Shown in pieces: positions 47,690-58,580 of a stretch of 64,000 nt of DNA. The translations under genes were made by a program, and so were the position numbers. The stretch is from Rhizophagus irregularis. Lineage: Eukaryota > Glomeromycota > Glomeromycetes > Glomerales > Glomeraceae. Numbering within the stretch: the first letter of the stretch is position 1; each line of letters starts with the position of its first letter. The notes under the pieces were generated by a model that had not been told where the DNA came from, ran no database searches, and saw only the letters and a list, made by a program, of their open reading frames with translations. The stretch spans positions 1,490,501 to 1,554,500 of the forward strand of contig NC_089456.1 of NCBI RefSeq assembly GCF_026210795.1, read 5' to 3'.

Positions 47690-49030
47690 ATTTATTAATG
47701 AAATTTAAAAGATACTTTATTTGATATAAACTTATATTAATCAACTTTTTTTTTTGCTTTATTTTACAATAGGAACATCCTATCAGAAAAATCAAATCGA
47801 ACTAAAGGGATCAAGTCCTATTTCGTTAAATAATTTAATTTTATTGTTCTAAAAAAAAAAATATTATGAACTTTTAATTATAAACTAATATAAAGCAAAA
47901 TTTTACAATGATTTTACAAGACGTCTTAATACATATGTATTAATGTATATGGATCAACAAAAAAAAAAATTTTTTTTCATTTAGCGCGAATAAAAAGCGA
48001 AAATGAGGCGCAGTTTTTTTATTTATTAGTATGGATACCCGTTATAAATAAATCAAATGATTTAAATAACTTACGCAGTTTTTATCGTTATAACTGAAAT
48101 AAAAATATGTATGATTTATTTCATGAGGAGTTGGAAATAATAGGCTTTTTTCCCGAAGAGAAAAAAAAATGAAATATCCTCAGAAGCGTTGAATATCAGA
48201 TGTAACGTGATTGACCAAAATTATGATTTTCCCGACCATCTATATGACCGGAAGTGAAGATTCTCTGTGCTACACTTGCGATTTTCAAAAATTAATAAAA
48301 GAGTAAGAATGACACTTAGTGCGACGGGACCTATGAATTGCACCACATCAGCTGGTTACAAAAAGAAATACCATAATTATATTCGACTTACAGGGAAATA
48401 AATATAAGGAATATTAATATTACGCCCACCAAAACTCGAAACGTAACGTAAACAACTTAAAAACATCATAATTTTTATTATTATCCATTTGAAAAAAAAA
48501 ATAAACAGATAAAAGAAAAAAAAAAGAATATAACAAATTTTCTTTTACTAAAAGAATATCCATAAATAATTATCCAATTTTATCATTATCCAAATTAAAA
48601 AATACTACCCAACATTTTTTCGATGTAAAATACGCCACGCCACCGCCACGCCGTTGGCGTCGATACTCTATATTAAACAACATTCTCTTCATCCTCACCA
48701 TCTTGTAATTCTCGTAATATGAAAGGTTCGATGTGATGCTTATAACAAGAACAATGTTTAATGATGATTATTTCCTTGAAAGGTTCGATAGGATTTTCTT
48801 CTGTTGATTGAAATTTGATTTGAAATTTTAATTTGAAATTTTAATTAATTTTTTTTAATAAGAAATTATCGTCCGTAATGATTTATTAATTTTAGAAGAA
48901 AAAGTAACTTACCGTCAAGTAAACGACCATTACAAGAAGAACATTTTCTACAATCTTTTAAATAAAAATAAAGAAATAAAATCCAAGTATTTTTCGATAA
49001 AACATTTTGTTTAAAAAAAGATTTAATTAA
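47690..49030. repeat. Segmental duplication, copy 2 (partner 18,880-20,290)
   Basis: Same order of shared blocks as copy 1, extending into the 3' end of the intact F-box gene. The gene is intact here, so this copy is the likely source or the better-preserved version. It lacks the extra block found at 19,490-19,660 in copy 1, which was therefore probably inserted after duplication. Confidence 0.8.
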
Positions 49031-50506
49031 AAGATTAAGATTCAAATAATAATCATCATCATGATGATTATTATTATTAATATATATATTAAAAGGTAAA
49101 ATCAATTCCAAAGGTAAAAATGATAAAATATCATGACAATTTAAAAAAAATTTTGATAAATAATCAATAGAAAAGAATTTATAAAACATTCCTAAATGAA
49201 TAAACTTAATATTAATTGGTAAAATATTACCAAGATGAAATAAAAAATCATTTATATTAATATCATTATCATTATTAAGATTTGATGATGATGATATGAA
49301 AATTAATTTTGTTAAAGAATTTGGTAATTTTTTTAAATTAAAAAATTTTATAAAATCTTTAAAAGATAATTTTAAATATAAAAAATTTAAATTTTCACAA
49401 TAAAGATCAAGAAAATTAATAGAATTTAACCAATTTGTACCTAAAATTTTTAAAGAATTATTCGTATTTCTTAATAAAATATCAAAATGATGAGAAATTT
49501 TTGGTATAAAACCAAAAAATAATTCTTGTAAATAAGGAAAATAACAATTAGGATTTATAAAAGGGGTAATATCAATAAATTTATTATCATCATTTGAATC
49601 ATCATTAATAAATTGAGGAAAATTATTTAAAAAATTTTTTGATAATCTTAATTTTTTAAGATAAAAACATTTTGAAATTAAATTAATAATATGAAAAGTA
49701 AAATTATTATAAATTTCAATATGAGTTAAAGTATTAATATGATTTTCAAGTGATTTTGTTATAAAAGATTCATCATAATTTTTTATACTTTCCCAATAAA
49801 ATTTTTCTAAAGATTTTGATTTATTAATAATTTTTGGTATAATAAATTTATCATTCATGGTTGTTTTATTACCAAATCTTAATATACTTAAAACTTTAAT
49901 TTTATCACAATATGGTATGATTTTTTCAAGTATTGAAGTATCAAATAATTTTGAACAAATAAAATTTAAATTATGAAAATTTGGTAATAAATTTTCTAAT
50001 TCAGGTAATTGAGAAGATTCATCTAACATTATTGTATTAATATTTTTACATTTAGTAAAAAATAATTTATTTAATTCAATTTCAATAAAATTTCTATGAT
50101 TCCTAATATTATAATTTTTATTACACCATAATAAAATTGCGTGACGTACTTCAGGTATAGGAAGTATTCTTAAATATGAAAGGTAATCGAATAAAAGTGG
50201 TTCAACATTTTTTGTTAACATAATTCCTTTTTCTTCCCATTCTAATCTTTGTTGTAAAGTTAAATGTGAAAGATAAATATCTAATAATAAAAGAATTTTT
50301 TCTCCATGAATTTCAAATGCATCATTAAAATTACGTGTGGTAAATAATGCTTGATTTAATAGGACGAAAGGATTTTTATAAAGAATTGGTATTACGTTAA
50401 TACACCAAAGTTTATCAACGAATAATGTCGCGTATAAAGATTTAAGATCATCTTGAAGAAATTGAAGAATTTCTTGTAAACATTCCAAAGGAACGGGAAT
50501 ACCCAT
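48673..50506 (-). CDS. F-box/leucine-rich-type protein
   Basis: Two exons: 48913-50506 and 48673-48800, joined by a 112-nt intron with a strong GTAAGT donor and CAACAG acceptor; the result is 573 residues. The N-terminus MGIPVPLECLQEILQFLQDD followed by LKSLYATLFVDKLWC is a typical F-box, which binds Skp1 in SCF ubiquitin ligases. The long middle is rich in Leu/Ile/Asn with irregular leucine-rich-like segments (for example KNINTIMLDESSQLPELENL). The C-terminus has Cys pairs (CRKCSSC in exon 1, HCSCYKHH in exon 2) that may bind metal. Without splicing the frame would end 13 residues after the donor with no second Cys group. Its tail and 3' flank are duplicated at 18,880-20,290. The substrate is unknown. 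Confidence 0.85.
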
Positions 50507-51153
50507 CGTGATGAGAGAGAGAGAGAGAAAAAAAAAAAATATGCAAAAAAAAAAAAATTTTCGTCAAACTTGTCCTTTTTATCTATTAAAGGATGAAATC
50601 ATGTGACAAAATATTGACACAACTTTTATTGTGTTACAAAAATGTAACGTAAATAATGTTTTGGTTTGGGGAGTGTTTGAGGTAAAAAAAAAGGGGGTGT
50701 ATCGTTTCATAATTTTTATTGCGTTATTTAGGGGTTATTTAGGGGTAATTATTATTTATTATTTATTATTATATTATTGTTAAAGTTAAATTATTTTATT
50801 GTATTATTATTGTTTTTATTTTTTTTTATTTTTTTTATTTTTTTTATTTTTTTTATTTTTTTTATTGTTTATCCTAATTTGATATTATCCCTAATTTGAT
50901 AGGTAAGAAATTTATTTACGGGCAAGTTTAACCTTAAACCGTTCAATTGATATCCTAATTCTGGTAGAAATGATTCAAACAATAAAATATCAGAAATGTA
51001 TAAGTTTATTTACCAAATGCGGAAACCTGATACCACAAAAAAATACAATACAATACTTTTATACAATACGTACAATACGTTACATTATTTTTTTTTTATT
51101 AAATAAAATATAATACTTTTTTTTTACAATACATTTTACTAAATTAATTAGTT
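50507..51153. other. Spacer between F-box and pseudokinase genes
   Basis: Contains a short GAGAGA run (50,515-50,527) just before the F-box start and a (TTTTTTTA)n microsatellite at about 50,806-50,866. No gene was seen. Confidence 0.55.
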
Positions 51154-52467
51154 TTAATAATTTACATCAGAAATATCACTACTACTACTATCTCTTTTTG
51201 ATACATCTTCAAATTGTAATAATCTACTTGTATAAAAAGCACCAGAATTTAATTCACGATTATTCTTTTCAACTTCCAACATTGGTAATAAATCATCAGC
51301 TGCTATAAAAGATTTTCTTATACCTGATAAATTATCATCAGGTCTATTTAAAATTTCCCACCAACAATTAAATATACATAATAATTGTTTTGCATTAGGT
51401 CTTAAAGAAGGATCTTTATGACAACAATCTAAAGCTAAATTTATATAAACTTGAGGTAAATCTTGAGAAATTTGAGGTCTTAAACCTTTAATAATTTCTA
51501 AAGCCAATAAAGAATTATGATGACGATCAGAAAAAGGTAAAATACCATTTGATAATTCAATCATTAAAATTCCTATACTATAAATATCAGATTCTTTTGT
51601 ACGAGGATGACCTAAGATTATTTCAGGGGCCATATAAGGAAGTACACCATAAACATCCTTTTTACCAATTTTAGAAGTATGATTATTTGCAAGTAAAGAT
51701 AAACCAGTATCAGCCAAAGTAGAAGTTAATTCTCTTTGATCTTTACCAATTTGTAAAATATTACCAGGATGAATATTACCATGAATATAACCAGCTTTAT
51801 GAATATTATGTAAATTTGAAACAATATCACAAAGCCACCAAATTTTATCAATCCATTGAAAAGAAGAAAAGTTTGTATTTAATAAATTACGAAGATTACC
51901 AAAAGGAGTATATTGAGTTACTAAAATAAAATCATTTGTTTCAGGATCTTTTGTTATTCCATAAAATTCCAATAATTCTTGAACATGTTTTTTTGATTGC
52001 ATTAAACTACAACGATAATAAACTTTTAATTGTTTAATATATTCACGAGTCATTTCTTGAGAATCTTTAATACGTTTAAGAGATACAGTCATTGGACCTT
52101 CTCTTGGACATTGTACTTTATTTTTACGAGAAGAATTATGATTATCAACTCTTTTTCCTAAAGTCCAAGTAGCTGAATAAACAATACCAAAATTTCCTTG
52201 TCCTATTTCTTTTATATCTTGAAATTGATCATAAGAAATCCATTCCAAATAAGGATCAGCCCAATTAGTTGCCTTATTTTGAGTACGTTTAATAAATTTA
52301 TCAATACCAGAATGACCACTTGAAACATTTTTCATTGTACATTTTTTACACCATCCATCACTATCCAAATAGCGGGATAAATGTTGACATTTTGACGTCA
52401 TTTGCTGAGATTCAAAGTAAGAGTTAAAAGATGGTAAAGTAGGACTTGCCATTGTTGAGTTTGCCAT
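51154..52467 (-). CDS. Intronless protein pseudokinase with Cys-rich leader
   Basis: A single 437-residue frame from the ATG at 52,467. The leader has C-x-H and WCKKC motifs (residues 27-43). The kinase-like domain starts near residue 79 with the glycine loop GQGNFGIVYSATW and keeps the ATP lysine in VSLKRI. The catalytic loop, however, reads GYIHGNIHPGNIL: the HRD aspartate is replaced (HGN). The metal-binding motif is DTG, while APE is normal (PYMAPEI). Loss of the catalytic Asp predicts no phosphotransfer, so a scaffold or regulatory role is likely. A Ser-rich tail (SKRDSSSSDISD) ends the protein. Unlike the other kinases in the window it has no introns, which could reflect retroposition, though I see no target duplication or poly-A tail. 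Confidence 0.85.
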   Translation of the reverse strand: MANSTMASPTLPSFNSYFESQQMTSKCQHLSRYLDSDGWCKKCTMKNVSSGHSGIDKFIKRTQNKATNWADPYLEWISYDQFQDIKEIGQGNFGIVYSATWTLGKRVDNHNSSRKNKVQCPREGPMTVSLKRIKDSQEMTREYIKQLKVYYRCSLMQSKKHVQELLEFYGITKDPETNDFILVTQYTPFGNLRNLLNTNFSSFQWIDKIWWLCDIVSNLHNIHKAGYIHGNIHPGNILQIGKDQRELTSTLADTGLSLLANNHTSKIGKKDVYGVLPYMAPEIILGHPRTKESDIYSIGILMIELSNGILPFSDRHHNSLLALEIIKGLRPQISQDLPQVYINLALDCCHKDPSLRPNAKQLLCIFNCWWEILNRPDDNLSGIRKSFIAADDLLPMLEVEKNNRELNSGAFYTSRLLQFEDVSKRDSSSSDISDVNY

Positions 52468-54912
52468 TATTATTATTAAAAAAGTGTTGTGGTTAAGAAA
52501 GTTTTTTTTTTAAGGGTAAAAGTAAAAGTAAAGAGTAAAATGAATAAAAAAAAATTTTTTTGTTTTTATGTACAGAATTTTTTTTTTTCGCTCGCAAAAA
52601 AAAAAAAAAATTAAAAAATTAAATGAATATTTTTGTTTTTTACAAGAAAGATAAGAATTATAAATTACCAGAATTTATAAATCTTTTATATCATTAAAAA
52701 GATACTTTTTTTTTAAAGAAAATATTTTATTTTATTTTTTTTTTGATCTGAAGTTCACCAAACGAACGTAAGGAGGTCATTTTATAATAAAAATCAAAAA
52801 TTACTGCGTCAATAGATTTTTTTAAAAACAATACTTAAACAATTAAATGATTTACAATCAAAAAAAAAGAATTATTATTGTCTTATTTTAAAAAAATGAT
52901 TTAATATGATTAATTTCCAAAATTGGAAAGTTATTATTATTGACCGAATTTTGATTTCTGATACTGTATCACAATTTTTCAGGAATAATGGTTAAAAAAA
53001 AAAAAAAAAATAGTTAAAAATTGTTACCGTACACTCTTCACCCGTATTTTTCGTCCCAATTTCCAAATTGCATGAATAATAAACATAAATAAACAAAAAT
53101 GGATACGTCACATTACAATGTTCTTAAAAAAGATTTACGTTAAACCAAATTTAGAAATTCGATCAAAATTGTATTAATCTTAAATGTAGTACAGTTGATC
53201 AAACAGGGATGAAAAAAGTAATTTTATATTGTACAAACGGTAAATAATGTCTAAATTTAATAAATGTAATTTAAAATTGCCTAAAATATTTTTTTTTAGG
53301 GGTAAAAATTTAATGTTTAGAACTTTAAAAAATTTTATTTTTTTTTAAGGAGACGCAGTTTTATTTAGTATATTTTAAGGACGCAGTGTATTTAGTATGC
53401 AGTGTATAAATGTACAGTATGTTGCAGTGTATTATTATTATAATTATAATGTACAGTACGGTACAGTAGTACATACAATACAAGTATATTGACAATGGTA
53501 ACATATCTAAAAAATCTCTAAAATGTTATTAGTTATGCATGTTCATTTAAAGTATTTCCTAATATGTTATATCCCGAAACTGTAACATAAATATTAATTA
53601 AAATTTTCTGCATGTTAAAAAAATTCCGAAACGTAACCAACATATAAACATTAATAATTCTAGGGATAATAGTAAAAAAAAAATAATATAAAAATAGAAA
53701 AAGTCTATATTTAGATTTTTATCTAAGATTTCATTAGATTCATGGAGAATTTATTTTATTTATTTTTCAACTTCAAACCTAAAAAACCTAAAACTTTATC
53801 ATACATGATTAGTAAGATATGATGAAATTATTACAAACAAAAATATTCCGTAAGTAAATTTGTCCGGAATAAACCGGAAGAATAAAATACTTTTGATGCG
53901 TAAAGCGTAAAGATTGTTTAATATATGATACATTTTATTGGTGATACGTTTATGATAAATATTTACAACTGATAACAATAATCGTAAAAAGATAATAGTA
54001 TCAGGTATTAGATGGAAAGATGATTCCGAAAAGTGAATTATAATATTTATTAGATGGAAGGATGATGACGAAAAAGTAAATCCATGCGTAATCCTTATTA
54101 AGGTTCTTTGAGCTTTAAGAATTATGTATTGCTTTAGTCGATCATTTTTTATAAATTATAAAAAATAGCTTAGCTGTGTAACGTCATTCATAGTATATTG
54201 TAAATGAGAATAATTTTTAATTTTCGTGTATTATTTTGACGACATGTGAATAATAAATTCTTAAAGAATTAATAATTTAGATATTATGAATTGTTTGTTG
54301 TATTTTTCAATAATATTTTTTTTAAGTTTAAACTATGTTTTGAGGAATTTTGATGTAACGTTTCTATATGTAACATACGTAAAATTAAAATTAAATGTCA
54401 AAGTGTAATCTGTGTATCGGAATGATCATCCATAAAATGTTAATACCCTTTATTAAAAATATAAAAATTATTAAAAATAAAAATTTCAAATTATTTAAAG
54501 AAATTTTTTAATGGAAACCTATTTGTAATTACATAAATAATTAATAATTTGAAATTTGAAAATTCATTTGAAATTTTTTAATGAGTCGACTGAGTCGTTA
54601 AAACTTCATTATACGCTAAATGTAACACAATTATTTGACCTCAGGTAGATCATTCGATATATTTACTGTAACTTTTTCGTGCTAAAGTTTATTAAAAGCT
54701 TACGTATAGTATAAACGTACGTATAATATACTAATATATACTATGCTAATAATATAGTAACGTATATTAATTTTTTTTTCACACTAATTACACTAATACA
54801 ATTTTTAATATTATGATACTATTAATAAATCAAATTTTTTTTTCAATTTTTTTTTTCCATTTTAATTTCTTTTTTTCTCCTTTCAAAAAACAACAAAAAA
54901 ATAATTCTAAAA
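52468..54912. other. Long AT-rich intergenic region
   Basis: No gene was recognised. Minor repeats: ACGCAGT-containing units at about 53,345-53,430 and a GATGGAARGATGAT direct repeat at 54,012 and 54,055. The right end has a pyrimidine-rich leader (TTTCTTTTTTTCTCCTTTC) just before the next gene's ATG, a common fungal promoter feature. Confidence 0.5.
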
Positions 54913-55782
54913 ATGCAAGAAGAAAGTTACTATTATCCATATCAACATAATGAATTCTTATATGGTTTAATTTATTCTAATCCTAAAACTTTACAATTTT
55001 CGAATAATATTAAACCATATTTTTCTTATATCAATTATTTGAAAAAGTCTGAATCAACAATTATCCCTGCTTTGAAGATCAATCGTAATAATTTGAATAA
55101 AATTAAGAAGGTTAAAAATTTGAAAATCGCTCTTCCTTTAACTGATGAAAATGATCGCGCTAATTTTATGGAACCTGATCAAAATTTAGATGAATATATT
55201 GATATTGATAATGATTCCTATCAGGTAAAAAAAAAAGGTCTATTATATTGTATATGATATATTGTGTTAATCGTTTGACTAATTTTTATCAATTTTAATT
55301 AAAAAGAAACTTCAGAATGGATTTAATAAACCTTTGGATTCTTATTCTAATTTAATGAATATTAATATTAAACAACAAGAAAGTAACTTTGGTTCTTATA
55401 AATTACCAAATAATTTACGATGGAAACCAATGAATAAACAAATAGAAATTATTCGTCAAAGAAAAACTAATTATAAACGTCCTCCGGTATGTTAAAAAAA
55501 AAAGTTATAATAATAAATTTATCACGATTCAAACATTTACGAACGTTATGTTTTCAATAGATGTATAGAAATAAACGAGAGAATTATTTTGATGATGATA
55601 CTCTCATTAATCAATCTCAGGATACGAAATTAAATAATTATCAAGATGTTCCTGGTCTTTCAAGTTTTAATATTTGGGCACCTTGGAAAAATAAACAAGA
55701 TGCTTATATGGCTATAGACGAATTCCTTAGAAATGCCAAACAGCAAGTATTGGATCATTTAAAATCTAATCCTAAATGTTAA
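54913..55782 (+). CDS. Conserved-looking three-exon gene, unknown function
   Basis: Exons 54913-55224, 55316-55486 and 55561-55782 join in phase 0 with GT..AG introns (donors GTAAAA and GTATGT; acceptors CTTCAG and CAATAG), giving 234 residues. The second acceptor could also be nine bases upstream without changing the frame. The N-terminus is Tyr-rich (MQEESYYYPYQHNEFLYG); the middle is basic (KINRNNLNKIKKVKNLKI); exon 2 has RWKPMNKQIEIIRQRKTNYK; the C-terminus has FNIWAPWKNKQDAYMAIDEF and ends KSNPKC. There is no signal peptide, membrane segment or catalytic motif that I recognise. Clean splicing and balanced composition make it a believable gene. Confidence 0.7.
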
Positions 55783-57528
55783 AGGATTCAGAATTTGAAA
55801 CGGGAGTTGTCATGTAAATATTGTAAATATTGGTATGTTATATAATGTAAGTACTGTATATAAATTGTAGATACGAATGGTACGGTAAATGTACTATGTA
55901 AACAATCATGGTGTTAAAAAATTCCATTTAATGATTATTTGTGAGAACTATTAATAATTTGCTTAGACTAGTAGAATAAAAATATTTTCGTTAAAAGCTA
56001 ATGTATAGAAAATTACGAAATAAATAATACAGTATTTCTTATATCTACTGCGTATTTTAAATTTTATAACGTTTGCCTGATTTTAGAAACTTTAAATGAC
56101 TATTATTAATATTGTACAAAGATCGCTATTTATAATTACTTAAATTATGAAGTGATTTGGATAAATGAAATAATTTAATTTGGTAATACGATTAAAAGTG
56201 GTCACATATTTGTACGACTAGTCCTTTGCCTTTGCGTAACTGTACACAATTTTATCCGGTATCACGTAAATTTCTATAATTAAAAATGGTTCGATTGGTT
56301 CGTGCATCAGGAAAATATTCAAATCACGTGATACCGGAAATCACTTAAGAGAGCGCGTGATTTGAAAAAAAAAAAATATTCTTAAAATGTAAAATAAAAT
56401 AAAAATTATAGTTGCATATTTATGCATTCTTCTATTTAAACCGCAATATTCGTCATTACTAATTAATTTTTTACAGAATAAAAAATGAATAATCGTATGA
56501 AAAATCTCGTTTAGTCGTGGTCGTGGTCACGGTACTATTTACAAACAGCCATTTCACCGCCAGAGACTACTAAAGTGAAACTTTTTAATTCGTTTCTGCA
56601 TATTGCAGATTATATTCCGAACGTTAGACGAGTTTGCCAGAAGTTAGAAATTTGATTTCGAGATAAATATTTGGTACATGAAATTACCATTTTGTCGATT
56701 CCATTTTACCGAAATGAAAATTACCTATTTCGTTTCATTTTACCGACATAAAAATTACCCGACTTGCCATCTCACCGAAAATTTATAATTCATTATCTAG
56801 CTTTATTCAAATATCGTTTTGAGCAATTCCTCTTAAAAAATTAAGAAAAATTTACTGCTTTTAGAACAATTTTAGATTTATTTACTTTCAAATTGCAAAT
56901 TGCAATATAAAATTAAATTTGCCCAATAAATAGTATCCAATTTTATAATAGTTGTTTCATACGATAAATAATTATTACTTATTCGGTGAAAACCTTTTTT
57001 GGTTAGAAAAACAATAAATATCAAAATATAAAAATGAATTATAGATAGTAATAAATAAGATAATTAACACAGGATATTTTTCAAAAAAATTTTTAAAGAC
57101 AAAAATTTCATGTCAAATACTATGTCGATCATGTCGATACGGGCAAAATAGTGAATTCGTTGAAATGTTTTCGGAAAAATGTGATGTCGGTGAAATAGAA
57201 AGTCGGTAAAGTGAAGTCAATAAATTTTATGTTGGTAAAGTAGGTGTCGATAAAATGGGTGGATACGTGTAGCCATTACTAGAGCTTGGAACGGCGGCTA
57301 AGATATCTATTACAATTGTAATTGATTACATAAGACGATAATTTTGCCAAGCTAAATTATTTGGTTAATTTACCCGGTTAAAATACGAGATCATAGCGAG
57401 ATTGTAACAGAGAAAATGATTTTTTACATATTTAATACACAATGTTTTCCGTAATAAATCACTCCAACCGTTTAAAAATTTTTTCTCTGTTATTTATAAA
57501 TTGAATATTTAAAATTGCGAAATGTATC
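55783..57528. other. Intergenic region with inverted-repeat segments
   Basis: At 56,253-56,342 CCGGTATCACGTAAATTTC faces an inverse AAATCACGTGATACCGGAAA. From about 56,548 to 57,270 both ends carry clusters of TTTACCGAC/TTTCACCG motifs in opposite orientation, suggesting a ~720-bp inverted-repeat element with subterminal repeats. No gene was seen. Confidence 0.45.
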
Positions 57529-57741
57529 ACAGCTGATTTCATAATGTACGGGACACTTAGCAAAATTTTAAAGAACTCGGAAATATTCGGTAAAGTTCAA
57601 ATAAGATAAAATTATACCACCATTCTCGAAATAATACTCCAAAATTAGCGTATAATTTTTATTTATACCAAGCTTTACCGAATATTTCCGAGTTCTTTGA
57701 ATTTGTTAAGTGTCCACACTCCACATTATGAAATCAGCTGT
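57529..57741. mobile_element. MITE with ~68-bp inverted ends
   Basis: The left arm ACAGCTGATTTCATAATGT … GGACACTTAGCAAAATTTTA … AAGAACTCGGAAATATTCGG is mirrored by the right arm with small differences around a ~75-bp centre. The element starts ACAGCTG and ends CAGCTGT. It has no coding capacity. The neighbour AATTCCGGCC motif lies directly at its right edge. Confidence 0.8.
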
Positions 57742-58580
57742 AATTCCGGCCAAATTTTAATTCCGGCTAGCTGGTTGAGGTTTTTTGTATCGGTTCCAAG
57801 ATCTAAGTCATTATTATCACAAAAAAAAACTAATAACCAATTCGGATTATGAGAGTTATTTGTCATTATTCATATCTCTTAAAAAAAATAAATAACGGTT
57901 CGTTTATTTATTTTATTTATTTATTTATTTATTGTCAAGCCAATTTGAGGTCTTATTAATTGTTAATATTATTATCTCATATCTGTTTGATTGCAATCCA
58001 ATACTATTTATTGTCAAATTCCCTTATCTATTATAATGATCTAATTAAAATATAAAGTAATTCAAGTTACAATTGAGTAATACTCTAACGGAGAGCATTA
58101 GTGTACTATATAGTTTTCCCAAAATTAGCACCGCACATTTTCAAAAAATATTGTTAGTCTAAAGAATTTGTATTTCGTTACTATTAATATCAATTTGTAG
58201 CGTAATTTTTTCGTTAATGAGAATAAAAGCTTTTAAATACAATATTTATTGCAAAACCTCAAGTGGAAAAATTTATATCGTGTTAATTTCATGACCAGTG
58301 TATGTTGTTTATGAAGTAACGTTAGTAACGAGCGTAGATCTAAATAATGCCAGCCAGTATTATATTATAAAGTGCCGGCCCTGCATTTTTGTTGCAAAGT
58401 ATAGTCGAATTTGATTTGTACGGCTAAATCGGGCTATGCCAGTACAGTAGAGTACAAAATTCAGCCCTAAATGCCGTGTAATCATCGGGTAATGGGGAGC
58501 CGTAATACAAATATGATCGCCCAAAATTTTATATCTTTTTTTTACTTTATACTCGTAAATTTTATTTATTTTAAAAAAAA
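57742..58580. other. 5' flank of the triple-kinase gene
   Basis: No gene was recognised. The immediate upstream 60 bases are T-rich with TTTATTTATTTT before the ATG. A TTTA microsatellite lies at 57,902-57,933. Confidence 0.5.
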
